Shown in pieces: positions 1 through 8,322 of a DNA stretch of 21,198 bases (the first letter of the stretch is position 1; each line of letters starts with the position of its first letter). Below the pieces are notes generated by a model. It worked only from the letters and a program-made list of their open reading frames with translations. It was not told the DNA's origin and ran no database searches. The stretch is from positions 16,073 through 37,270 of the forward strand of contig DIEP01000124.1 of NCBI GenBank assembly GCA_002418685.1. Direction: 5' to 3'. This DNA is from Ignavibacteria bacterium UBA5771. Its GTDB lineage: Bacteria > Bacteroidota > Ignavibacteria > Kapaibacteriales > UBA2268. The translations under genes and the position numbers were made by a program.

Positions 1-3000
1 CATCCGACTGAGGCAGGCAGCTATATAATTACTTTCAAAGCACCTGTTGACGGAGATGAATTGCCATTCAACAATACAATTTCAATTTCTTTCAACGTTT
101 TGGGTGGTCTTTCAGGCGATTATACAATATCTGCAACGGGTTCGGGTTCAAGGAATTATTTAACTTTCCAAGACGCTGCTGATGCTTTATATAAATTCGG
201 CGTTTCAGGTCCCGTTAACTTCAAGCTCCTTGATTACAACTATGATGTGGGCAATCCATTCGATCCTACACTACCTGCATTAGATCTGACTTCTAAAATA
301 TCAGGTATGAGTGCAACAAATACTGTCACTTTCAAACCAAGTGAAGAAATTAGCACTACCGGTGGTGTCCAAATACATTTGAAAACTGGCAGTGGAATTG
401 GAATTCTTTTTGGACAAACAATTTCACCGAACAATTTAAATGCACCTGCAAATAAAGTGACAGATAAATTTAAATCTCTATATGCCAATTCTGATGGCTA
501 TATAATTTTTGATGGTGGGGAAAATTATGTCATTAAATTTATTCTCGAGACAAACAATGCAAGTTTTCGAGCTCCCTTCTATTTGGGAAATGGTGCTTCG
601 AATATTACATTGAAGAATTTAATAATCACTGATAATTTCCCTCTATTTAAAAATCACATTCCATTGATTAGCTATACTGCTTCAGCTGACAAAGAATTTA
701 ATTATCAACCCGACAACAATATCACTGCTGCTGTTTATATTAGAAGCGTTTCACCTTATGATAGCAAAACAGGCTTCAACTCTTATAAAATAGATACACT
801 TGTAAACAGAGGAAACCGTATTATCGGAAATAAAATTAGTGGATTTGGATATGGAGTTGTTGACTTAGGTATTGGTCTTCTCAAAAGAGGATTGTCGGAT
901 GAAATTTTAGCGTTTTATAATACTGACAATTTGATATCAAAAAACACTATGACGAGTCTTGGATACGCAGGGGTCTTTGCGGGGTATGAAAAGGATTCGA
1001 GATTCGAATATAATCGAATTGATAACGTACAAGCAAATGATTTTAGCTCTGCAGGGATGGTGTTTGGTGGTAAACAGGAAAAGTATTTTTTTGGATACCA
1101 CAATACTTCCATAATTATCAATGGAAATGAGATAAGCAATATCAAAAATCCTAACACAATTGCCGGAATTCTTGTCGAACAAGCCGGAACTGCTTTTGGA
1201 TCGGGGTCGTCGTATCAATTCTTCCCGACATTTGATAATATTACGGTAGAGAATAATATAGTGCGTGATTTAAATGCTACCAATCAAGGAACAAATATTT
1301 ATGGAATAATACTTCGAACACAAAGAGATTTGAATATTCCTGTGAATGCGCCGATGACAATTATTCCGCAAAATCCTTCTTATTTATCGACAAACAACAA
1401 AGTTGTAAATAATACTATTCTAATCGATGATCTTAACGAAGAAACATTCCTAAATACAGGAGAAATCGTTGGCGCTGGATTTGCACAAATCAAGAATTCA
1501 GAATTTATCAATAATGCTGTATCAATCAAAGATATGCTTATTAATCCTAACAATGATATAGCTACTGCTGTATTTTACTATGGTCAAAAACCAGAAGCAT
1601 TAGGGTTAACATTGAATACTAATGTATATTGGACAAAAGAATCAACTGCTGATTTATATCGATTTATTGAAACAGATGCGAATGCAAAAATTTACGAATA
1701 TGGTGTCAAAAACGAATTTGTAAATTTAGCTCAATGGCAAGGATGGACAGCGCAAGAAAAGCATAGCGTCGAAATTTATCCATTCCTTAATGATTATACA
1801 GTATCCACTGATAATCCATCTCTATTGAGAATGCGCAAGGAACCACAAGTTAAAGGTTCAGCCCTTGACGGTCGCGGAGAAACACTTAGTTACAATCAAT
1901 TTGATATTGATGGGAACATACGCGGTTATGCAGGACATAGATATGATGTTGGAGCAGAGCAGTTCGATGGTACTCCATTTATGTATGATGTGGAAATTCT
2001 TAATTATGAATCACCTCTGAAATATCAAGCTTCACCAGGATTCCCATTTGACGATGCTGAATATATGATGACTGATATCCCTGTCGAAGTAAAAGTTCGA
2101 GTGCGTAATAACGGCAATATGGTGCAATCAGGTGTTAAATTGAATCTGAGTATAACCAGAGAATCAAATTCCAATCGATTTGAAGATGGGGAACAAGTTG
2201 TTTCTCAAGATTTAATAATCAATGGACTTGCTCCTGGCGAAATCCGCGTTTATGATTTCAATATGGCTGATGGCCCAGATCCTGAATTCCTTCCTAAACC
2301 ATATAGCCAATTTGTAGGTACTCCTTTTGAATATACAAATATTCCGTCCCAATTCAAGATGATGGTTGGCAACGTCTCTCCAAGATATAAACTTTCTGCA
2401 TCAGTGATTTATGATGAAAACAATCCTAATAACATATTTGAAAAAGCGATGCGATTCTATATAAGACGATCGAATATCAAGATGTTACTTGCAACAGAGA
2501 GCTGGCAAACTATTGATACAAACAATTTGCCAACAGATCCAAATATAATTGCCGCAAATCTGAACCTCGATACTTTGATTGAAGGATTATACCGATTAGG
2601 ATGGTATAGGAATCTTGATATGGAAGATCCACACATTGATTATGATATTTTTGATAGAAAAGCATGGCAACGTCGCGATATTGATTACACGATGTATCGT
2701 TCACTTTTCTGGATAGATGGCCACGATACATATGGTTCGGGTTCTAATAATGAAATTAACATATATGAATTCCGCGATCTTCAGTCTTATTTGAATAGTG
2801 GAAGTTCAATCAATGGTAAGAAGAATTTATTTATTAGTTCGCAAGATTTTGTGAGAAATAATCAACCTATTTATACACCTGAATTTGAATATTTGTATCA
2901 CGCTGCACCTTTATATCCTGGAACTCCAATGTTCATTGCAGATAATGACTTCATTTTTATCTCAGCTTTACCATATACAAATTATAAAATCAATGGCAAT

Positions 3001-3924
3001 ATTGTTGCACGAAATCAACAATTTACACTTCTTGAAACCTATTGGGAAGGGAAAAATCATGCATTATATCCGGATAATATGCCATTCCCTGGTCTTTTGC
3101 AAATAGTGGAATCTGCATCAGGTATAGCACGTATTGGAATGCTTTATGACACTGTCACATTTAATCCACGAGAATACACATCTATTGATAATGTTCCTGC
3201 TGCTAAAAAAATAGCTTCTATCACAGTTAATTCAGTGCCAAATAACATTGTATTGAATGGCGTTGAATGGAGACATTGGGATTTAATTGAAGTTGTTTTA
3301 CGTGCAATGATTGATTACGCAGATGCAAATGGTGGTTATGTGGTTCCAATCGAGCTATTGAATTTCGAAGCGTCTCAAGCAAGCAAACGAGTAGATTTGA
3401 ATTGGACTACCGCAAGTGAAGTGAATTCCTTGCGATTCGATATTGAACGTGCTTCAATACAGAATCAAATTCGTACTGATTTTGAGAAGATTAATGAAGT
3501 TGCTACTAATGGTTCCGCGACTACAATAACACATTATGGTCCTATTTCTGATAAGAATGTCGAATTTGGTGACACTTATATTTATCGCTTGAAAATGATT
3601 GATAAAAATGGTGAATTCAAATATAGCGATGAAAAATCGATCACATTGCTTTCGGATGGCGTTTCTCTTTCCATCGATGGTGTTCATCCAAATCCCGTTC
3701 AAACATCTGCTAATCTAAGTATCTCTCTTGCAGGGCAAGCACCTGTTCAAGCAATACTTTACGATGTAAATGGAATGGAAATATCAACTTTATTCGATGG
3801 AATTATGTCTGCGGGAACTAAAGATTTGGACATCAATGCTCAAAATCTTTCCTCAGGTGTTTATAATATTGTAATTAAAATAAATGGCGATATATTCGTC
3901 AAAACATTCACAGTAGTTAAATAA
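1..3924 (+). CDS. Large secreted beta-helix protein with T9SS type A C-terminal sorting domain (5' partial)
   Basis: The frame is open from base 1, so the gene starts left of the window; 1307 residues are visible. Near residues 36-75 is a GDYTI...NYLTFQDAADAL...GVSGPV stretch that is common in secreted Bacteroidota proteins. Residues about 200-530 hold Asn-rich short strands (IIGNKISGF, INGNEISNI, VENNIVRDL), as in a right-handed parallel beta-helix, closed by a YDVGAEQFDG segment near 640. A CARDB-like Ig stretch follows (VEVKVRVRNNGN), then an unassigned globular region (about 825-1055), a fibronectin III-like region starting VPIELLNFEAS, and a final 80-residue PNPVQTSANLSI...GVYNIVIKI...KTFTVVK sorting signal. 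By family knowledge the sorting signal sends the protein through the T9SS to the surface or medium. A passenger activity, such as adhesion or polysaccharide binding, cannot be assigned. A perfect terminator follows 24 bp downstream. No frameshift is seen in the visible part. Confidence 0.9.
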   Translation, partial: HPTEAGSYIITFKAPVDGDELPFNNTISISFNVLGGLSGDYTISATGSGSRNYLTFQDAADALYKFGVSGPVNFKLLDYNYDVGNPFDPTLPALDLTSKISGMSATNTVTFKPSEEISTTGGVQIHLKTGSGIGILFGQTISPNNLNAPANKVTDKFKSLYANSDGYIIFDGGENYVIKFILETNNASFRAPFYLGNGASNITLKNLIITDNFPLFKNHIPLISYTASADKEFNYQPDNNITAAVYIRSVSPYDSKTGFNSYKIDTLVNRGNRIIGNKISGFGYGVVDLGIGLLKRGLSDEILAFYNTDNLISKNTMTSLGYAGVFAGYEKDSRFEYNRIDNVQANDFSSAGMVFGGKQEKYFFGYHNTSIIINGNEISNIKNPNTIAGILVEQAGTAFGSGSSYQFFPTFDNITVENNIVRDLNATNQGTNIYGIILRTQRDLNIPVNAPMTIIPQNPSYLSTNNKVVNNTILIDDLNEETFLNTGEIVGAGFAQIKNSEFINNAVSIKDMLINPNNDIATAVFYYGQKPEALGLTLNTNVYWTKESTADLYRFIETDANAKIYEYGVKNEFVNLAQWQGWTAQEKHSVEIYPFLNDYTVSTDNPSLLRMRKEPQVKGSALDGRGETLSYNQFDIDGNIRGYAGHRYDVGAEQFDGTPFMYDVEILNYESPLKYQASPGFPFDDAEYMMTDIPVEVKVRVRNNGNMVQSGVKLNLSITRESNSNRFEDGEQVVSQDLIINGLAPGEIRVYDFNMADGPDPEFLPKPYSQFVGTPFEYTNIPSQFKMMVGNVSPRYKLSASVIYDENNPNNIFEKAMRFYIRRSNIKMLLATESWQTIDTNNLPTDPNIIAANLNLDTLIEGLYRLGWYRNLDMEDPHIDYDIFDRKAWQRRDIDYTMYRSLFWIDGHDTYGSGSNNEINIYEFRDLQSYLNSGSSINGKKNLFISSQDFVRNNQPIYTPEFEYLYHAAPLYPGTPMFIADNDFIFISALPYTNYKINGNIVARNQQFTLLETYWEGKNHALYPDNMPFPGLLQIVESASGIARIGMLYDTVTFNPREYTSIDNVPAAKKIASITVNSVPNNIVLNGVEWRHWDLIEVVLRAMIDYADANGGYVVPIELLNFEASQASKRVDLNWTTASEVNSLRFDIERASIQNQIRTDFEKINEVATNGSATTITHYGPISDKNVEFGDTYIYRLKMIDKNGEFKYSDEKSITLLSDGVSLSIDGVHPNPVQTSANLSISLAGQAPVQAILYDVNGMEISTLFDGIMSAGTKDLDINAQNLSSGVYNIVIKINGDIFVKTFTVVK

Positions 3925-3947
3925 ACATTAAAGACCTCTCTACTTGT

Positions 3948-3986
3948 AGAAAGGCTACCCTTAAACAAGGTAGCCTTTCTTTTTTT
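3948..3986 (+). terminator. Rho-independent terminator after the T9SS cargo gene
   Basis: A perfect 12-bp stem has AGAAAGGCTACC (3948-3959) pairing with GGTAGCCTTTCT (3969-3980). The loop is 9 nt and the stem runs into a T tract (3978-3986). It lies 24 bp after the stop of the secreted protein gene and points the same way, so it should end that transcript. Confidence 0.93.
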
Positions 3987-3989
3987 ATA

Positions 3990-4469
3990 GCAATTTATGT
4001 TAGTTTGTTAAATCTTGTTATTAAGCTGGAATGGGATTTTGGCGATAGCACTGAGATTGTTAGTAAAACAGGAAAAGATACAACTGCCAATCATAATATA
4101 CAAAAGAAGGAAGCTATGAAATCAAAGTAAAGCTGTATAATAATGACAATTCAACTTTAATTGGAGAAGTAAAAGCAAAAGCGATGAAAAGATGGTTCAA
4201 ACAGGGTAACTTTCAGATGTACTATCGAAAATCTGCCCGATGATGGCACATTGCCTTCAATGGCTGATGATGAAATAATCTATTCATGGACATACTCTTC
4301 CTACACATCGGCGTATTCGATGATTACTGATTATTACGCGGCAGCATATACATCAGAAGGAAAATTACATTATGATTCAAAAGCAATTTGGATTATTGAA
4401 AAGTGTTTTCGGATAAACGTGTGGAATGCAAATAGAAAAGGTTTCACAGGTCTTTTTGCAAACCTGTGA
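3990..4469 (+). pseudogene. Frameshifted relic of a PKD-domain (probably secreted) protein
   Basis: No start codon is convincing, but coding sense is clear in pieces. One frame reads LEWDFGDSTEIVSKTGKD (from about 4026), the WDFGD signature of a PKD domain. After the His codon at 4092 one base is missing. The next frame, from 4097, then reads YTKEGSYEIKVKLYNNDNST, which is the expected continuation of a PKD fold. Near 4182-4190 a second shift returns to the first frame, which reads KDGSNRVTFRCTIENLPDDG and on to a TGA at 4467-4469. Two compensating shifts, no start and no stop-free full frame indicate a decayed gene, perhaps a broken copy of a cell-surface protein like its neighbour. A sequencing error could mimic one shift. 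The tail after about 4260 is Tyr/Ser-rich and unassigned. Confidence 0.7.
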
Positions 4470-4473
4470 AACC
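4440..4473. repeat. 12-bp perfect inverted repeat (possible intergenic palindromic repeat)
   Basis: GGTTTCACAGGT (4440-4451) and ACCTGTGAAACC (4462-4473) are perfect inverted arms around a 10-nt loop; an A-T pair at 4439/4474 extends the stem to 13. There is no T tract directly after the right arm, so it is not a classic terminator. It spans the end of the decayed PKD gene. The shape is like short palindromic repeats scattered between genes in many Bacteroidota, but copy number cannot be judged from one occurrence. Confidence 0.6.
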
Positions 4474-4583
4474 TATATGGTGCCAATCTCAATATTTTTA
4501 ATTATACTGTGTTAGCAAGCGAAACAAGATAATTAATGTTTTTTCGGAAACATATTTTTAAAAATAATATATTTAAAATATTA
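4474..4583. other. AT-rich gap between the gene relic and the convergent OmpA gene
   Basis: About 110 bases with no coding sense. It lies between the repeat and the stop of the minus-strand OmpA/PD40 gene. Short A/T-rich complementary runs (around 4553-4583) could form a weak hairpin, but no GC-containing stem with a U tract is visible on the minus strand, so the terminator of the OmpA gene is not identified. Confidence 0.4.
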
Positions 4584-7247
4584 TTACTTCTGTTCATATT
4601 CTTCAACAGGAGTTCGGATAATTACCTGGACAGTTCTATTATAGAAACGTCCTTCGGGAAGATCATTATTATAAAGTGGTTCATCCTCGCCTACACCACG
4701 AACTATCAGAACACCATATTTACTCTTTGTTCTTGTGTTAATACCATTGCGGACAGTAGTTGCACGTCGATCGGACAATGCTTTATTATGGTCATATAAT
4801 CCTACGACATCTGTGTGCCCAACGACTTCTACCCAAGAAGTTGGTCTTACACGCTCATAGACGTATTCTTGCATAATTCTTTCATTGATTGGACCTGCAT
4901 CGCTCCTGTCAAATGGGAAAAGAATAAGTGAGTATCTTTCAAGTGTGGAATCGCTACCGATAACAACTTTCTTTTGTTCTGTTGATACTTGAAGAACAGG
5001 AATGACCACAGGATCGGATTTGCATTCTGCACCATTTTGCGTTCTAACAATCATTTGAGCAACATATTGCTCTTCATCTTTCGGGTAATTGCCATTTTCA
5101 TTTGTCCAATCCCAAGTTAAAGTATCACGACCAAGTGGGACATTATCAATTTGCTTCCATATATTGCCATTGCGTTTGATTTCGATGCGTCTGCTGGCAA
5201 TGATTTTATCATCTATACCATTCTTTAAAACCCACTTCATTGTTTCTGGTTCAGGGAAGGTTTTTGGATCTTTATCAAATACTGGTTGCATAATTCGCCA
5301 ATCGTCGCATAAAATCTCTGTACGGCGGTTCTCTACAATACCAAGCGAATCTTTAAGATTTGATACAACTTTGGGTTTGGGCAAATATGTCAATTTCATA
5401 CGGTCTGTGCTAATTCCCCAAATATCTTTAAAATAATTATACACAACATTTGCACGCGCTTCTGTTAATCCAGCTCGTTTTTCTTCTGGAGTTGTACCAT
5501 CTGCTGTTCCAACGATTTCAATTTTTGTATCAGGATATTTTCTTAATCGAAAACCATAAATATTTAAAATATGATAATATTTATTTAATGTTCCACCTGC
5601 AATTGTCGTGTCTGTGAAGTATTGTGTCTGATCAGGGCTTTTAAATAATATATATCTATCGGGAATCTTAGAATCTCCAAGATTGAAGAATACATAGTTA
5701 AGCAAAGGATATAGATCCCAAGTTTGTATTTGCTCCATCACAAGTCCATTATATCCAGAAAGTTGTGGTTGGAACTTTTTCATTCGCGAAACATAATTAG
5801 ATTCATCGATTATTGCAGAAAGAACAGGTCGTTCGCCGAGCGTAACAGTAATATCAATTTCTTCAGCAGCTTTGCCTGCTTCATCAGGATTTTCTGTTAT
5901 TTCTGGTTTTGAGACGCGTTGAACAACAGTTCTCGAAGCATAATTTATATTATTTGCAGTGATTTCATAATCAATAAAATGTACTGAATCTTTTGGATTT
6001 CCATATTCTGCATTCGTAACAATGTAAGTCATTTCTTGTTTATTCATTGTGACGCTATCAGTAAATGTCTTTCCGATGATTGGGTTTTTCATTACAATTT
6101 GTGATGGGATAAATTCTTGCGTGCACTCATCCTTTACTGTAATTTTTACAACTACACTTTTGAAAAATGTAGGAACAAAAGCCATAAATAGATCTAAATC
6201 GCCTTGATAACCTGCCAAATCTTTACGAGTCGATGAAAAATAAATTATATCACCAGAGGCAGGAAGAGTTATAAATTGTTCTTCGCCAGAAGTGTTGATT
6301 GGCTGACCCAAATTTTCAGGTTTAGACCATGAATTTGTGGAGGGGTCATATCGAGTGACATAGAAATCTTTTCCACCAAAGGAAGGTTTAATTCCATTAG
6401 AAGCAAAAAATAATGTGACTCCATCAGCGGCTATGAAAGGAGAAACATCTTCACCCTTAGTGTTCACAGTACTTAAATTTTCGGCGGGCTTCCAGTCCTC
6501 CTCTTCTGCATCCCAGTCACAATACCAAATATCCATATTTTCAGGGACATTATCACCATCGCTATTAGGTCCTTTTCTTGTCGAAACAAAGTATATTCTG
6601 CTTTGGTCGGGTGCGATAGAAGGTTGGGATTCAAATTTATCAGTATTAACATTCGGGCCCAAATTAACGGGGCGCCCCCATTTATCACCTTCAATTGTAG
6701 TTTTATAAAGATCACAACTGCCAAAGCCATCTTCACGATTGCAACCTGTGAAATATAAACTTTGACCATCTGCAGCAATTGATGCAGCCCCTTCATTGAG
6801 AGCTGTATTCACTCCCAAATCCTCCCATTGGCGTGTTGTGTCAATATTATAGGGTTGAGAAAAATTTGTATCAAGTCTATCTCTTTTCTTGGTTGCCCAA
6901 AAATCATGACTTGGTTTCCCATCACGATTTAATATGCTGCCAGGTCTATTTGATACAAAGAATAAAGTTTTACCATCAGCGCTGACTGTTGGAGCATAAT
7001 CTAATCCTTTCCAGTTAATGACTTCGCCCAAATTAATTATTCGGACGCGTTTAGAAAGTATTGAACCTTGGTCGTTGTTATTTTCAGGAGTATTTTCATT
7101 TTGTTCTGATTCAGACATTAATGTTGCCGCCATCAAATACAATCCGTTATCCAAGCGAGTTGTTTGAATTTGCACTTCTTGAGCATATATTATATTTGAG
7201 AAAGAAAATACTACAAATAATACAGCTATAAAGTATTTTTTTAACAT
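4584..7247 (-). CDS. PD40-repeat envelope protein with two OmpA-like domains
   Basis: An 887-aa protein. Residues 1-22 form a Sec signal peptide (MLKK, hydrophobic core, YAQ cut site) without a lipobox Cys. Five PD40/WD40-like beta-propeller repeats follow at about 84-345 (PTVSADGKTLFFVSN, ASIAADGQSLYF, PSIAPDQSRIYFVSTRKG, PFIAADGVTLFFASNG and a weaker fifth). A linker comes next, then an OmpA-like domain at about 515-650 (IVGTADG, EARANVVYNYF), a FlgD Ig-like segment (about 675-752) and a second OmpA-like domain at about 770-878 (VEVVGHTDVVG, LSDRRATTV, NRTVQVII). In OmpA proteins the Asp of GHTD and the Arg of RRA bind diaminopimelate; here these are D813 and R828, with D583 and R598 in the first copy. 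The protein probably anchors an outer-membrane assembly to peptidoglycan in the periplasm. It lies 212 bp downstream of the beta-barrel gene on the same strand, which suggests a partner. The exact cargo or role is unknown. Confidence 0.88.
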   Translation of the reverse strand: MLKKYFIAVLFVVFSFSNIIYAQEVQIQTTRLDNGLYLMAATLMSESEQNENTPENNNDQGSILSKRVRIINLGEVINWKGLDYAPTVSADGKTLFFVSNRPGSILNRDGKPSHDFWATKKRDRLDTNFSQPYNIDTTRQWEDLGVNTALNEGAASIAADGQSLYFTGCNREDGFGSCDLYKTTIEGDKWGRPVNLGPNVNTDKFESQPSIAPDQSRIYFVSTRKGPNSDGDNVPENMDIWYCDWDAEEEDWKPAENLSTVNTKGEDVSPFIAADGVTLFFASNGIKPSFGGKDFYVTRYDPSTNSWSKPENLGQPINTSGEEQFITLPASGDIIYFSSTRKDLAGYQGDLDLFMAFVPTFFKSVVVKITVKDECTQEFIPSQIVMKNPIIGKTFTDSVTMNKQEMTYIVTNAEYGNPKDSVHFIDYEITANNINYASRTVVQRVSKPEITENPDEAGKAAEEIDITVTLGERPVLSAIIDESNYVSRMKKFQPQLSGYNGLVMEQIQTWDLYPLLNYVFFNLGDSKIPDRYILFKSPDQTQYFTDTTIAGGTLNKYYHILNIYGFRLRKYPDTKIEIVGTADGTTPEEKRAGLTEARANVVYNYFKDIWGISTDRMKLTYLPKPKVVSNLKDSLGIVENRRTEILCDDWRIMQPVFDKDPKTFPEPETMKWVLKNGIDDKIIASRRIEIKRNGNIWKQIDNVPLGRDTLTWDWTNENGNYPKDEEQYVAQMIVRTQNGAECKSDPVVIPVLQVSTEQKKVVIGSDSTLERYSLILFPFDRSDAGPINERIMQEYVYERVRPTSWVEVVGHTDVVGLYDHNKALSDRRATTVRNGINTRTKSKYGVLIVRGVGEDEPLYNNDLPEGRFYNRTVQVIIRTPVEEYEQK

Positions 7248-7459
7248 TTCGAAACCTATTTATTTTTTCAAATCATTTGCAATTCAATAATGATAATTTT
7301 CATTTTGAACATTCTAAAAATTATAAATTAAGAAATATTTATTATATAAAAATTTTATTTATCAAAAATTACTAAAATATGTAGATGGAAATTAAATATC
7401 TGTCAATGTATTTACTACATCAATAAAGGAATAATCAGTATCTACGTGTCTTTCTATGA

Positions 7460-8278
7460 TTATTTCTTAGTATTATTCAAATTGTAAGAAACACCAAGAT
7501 ATAATCTCCATTCATTTATTTTGAAATCTGCCTGGTTATCAGAGATTCCCGAAAATGGCATTTTAAAATATGTTCCTATAATAAAGTCCCAACGCTCTTG
7601 CACCGGAATATTGAAATTTACCTCAGGAGACAAACCTATTACGAAACTTTTCGCACCGGGGATTTCTCTGTCTTCGAGTGTTGCTTCGTTCCCTGGCATA
7701 TCCGCGAGAGTCACTATTACTCTTTCTCCATTAGGCAAGACAGTGCTATGTGTAATTAATTCCTTTACATGCTTCACATTTGTTGAAAGTAGCATATCGC
7801 CATATAATCCTAATCGAATATCAAATAAATCTGAAATTCTAAAGAAAATATTTGGCACAAAACTCAATGCTTGGACAGAAAGATCCAATTTATGGCGAAA
7901 CTCAATAGGAGTGGTGATCTCCGTGTTATCAGCGAGTTTTAAGGGGACTGATTCGATTCTTCTAAATTTTCCTGAAACATTCGCATTGTCGTATAGGACT
8001 TTGATTCCAACATATAAATAATTTGGGAGAATAGCATAGTCAAGTTTCGGACCAATTGAAAATCCGAATTTTGAAAGACTCTCAAAATTGCAATCAGGAC
8101 ATTCTGCTGAATATGAACCCGAATTATAATTCACTCCAAGTGCGATAATCCCACCGAGTTCGAAATCATGAACTTGATTAAATACGGGTTCAAGGGGAGA
8201 TTCAAGCGATTGTGCATTCAATCTACTAAATGTAAATGCACTGAAAATAATAATTAAAGCCAAAAAACTTCTTTTCAT
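7460..8278 (-). CDS. Outer-membrane beta-barrel protein
   Basis: A 272-aa protein of unassigned family. It starts with a Sec signal peptide (MKRSFLALIIIFSAFTFSRLNAQ, cut after the Ala-Gln region, residues about 1-23). The rest has alternating polar/hydrophobic strands typical of an 8-12-stranded barrel: FELGGIIALGVNYNSG, FGFSIGPKLDYAI, LYVGIKVLYDNAN, VQALSFVPNIFFRI, FDIRLGLYGDML, WDFIIGTYFKMPF, and the final strand EWRLYLGVSYNL. Two Cys in the first loop (ECPDC) could form a disulphide. The start is an ATG, and the divergent rsmB start is only 44 bp away, so both promoters must be compact or overlap coding sequence. The PD40/OmpA gene lies downstream on the same strand, so a barrel plus periplasmic peptidoglycan anchor pair is a reasonable inference. 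PorT-like or OmpW-like membership cannot be decided by eye. Confidence 0.8.
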   Translation of the reverse strand: MKRSFLALIIIFSAFTFSRLNAQSLESPLEPVFNQVHDFELGGIIALGVNYNSGSYSAECPDCNFESLSKFGFSIGPKLDYAILPNYLYVGIKVLYDNANVSGKFRRIESVPLKLADNTEITTPIEFRHKLDLSVQALSFVPNIFFRISDLFDIRLGLYGDMLLSTNVKHVKELITHSTVLPNGERVIVTLADMPGNEATLEDREIPGAKSFVIGLSPEVNFNIPVQERWDFIIGTYFKMPFSGISDNQADFKINEWRLYLGVSYNLNNTKK

Positions 8279-8322
8279 AATTATGAGTTTTATTTTTCTT
8301 AAAATTAGAAAAAAATACTGAA

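Noticed and set aside
61..3924. A start codon at base 61 (TTG) for the T9SS cargo protein.
   Set aside because: The frame is open without a stop back to base 1 and the sequence before 61 reads as the same type of protein, so the gene is simply cut by the window edge.
4251..4469. Small + strand frame of 72 codons as a stand-alone gene.
   Set aside because: Its frame continues upstream without a stop into the PKD fragment, so it is the tail of the relic rather than an independent gene.
4536..4799. Small + strand frame of 87 codons.
   Set aside because: It is antisense to the OmpA/PD40 gene for most of its length and has no recognisable motif; it is a shadow.
7248..7459. A promoter or RNA element between the barrel and OmpA/PD40 genes.
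   Set aside because: The gap is simply A/T-rich; no exact TAnnTTTG box, stable stem or small ORF could be found on the minus strand.
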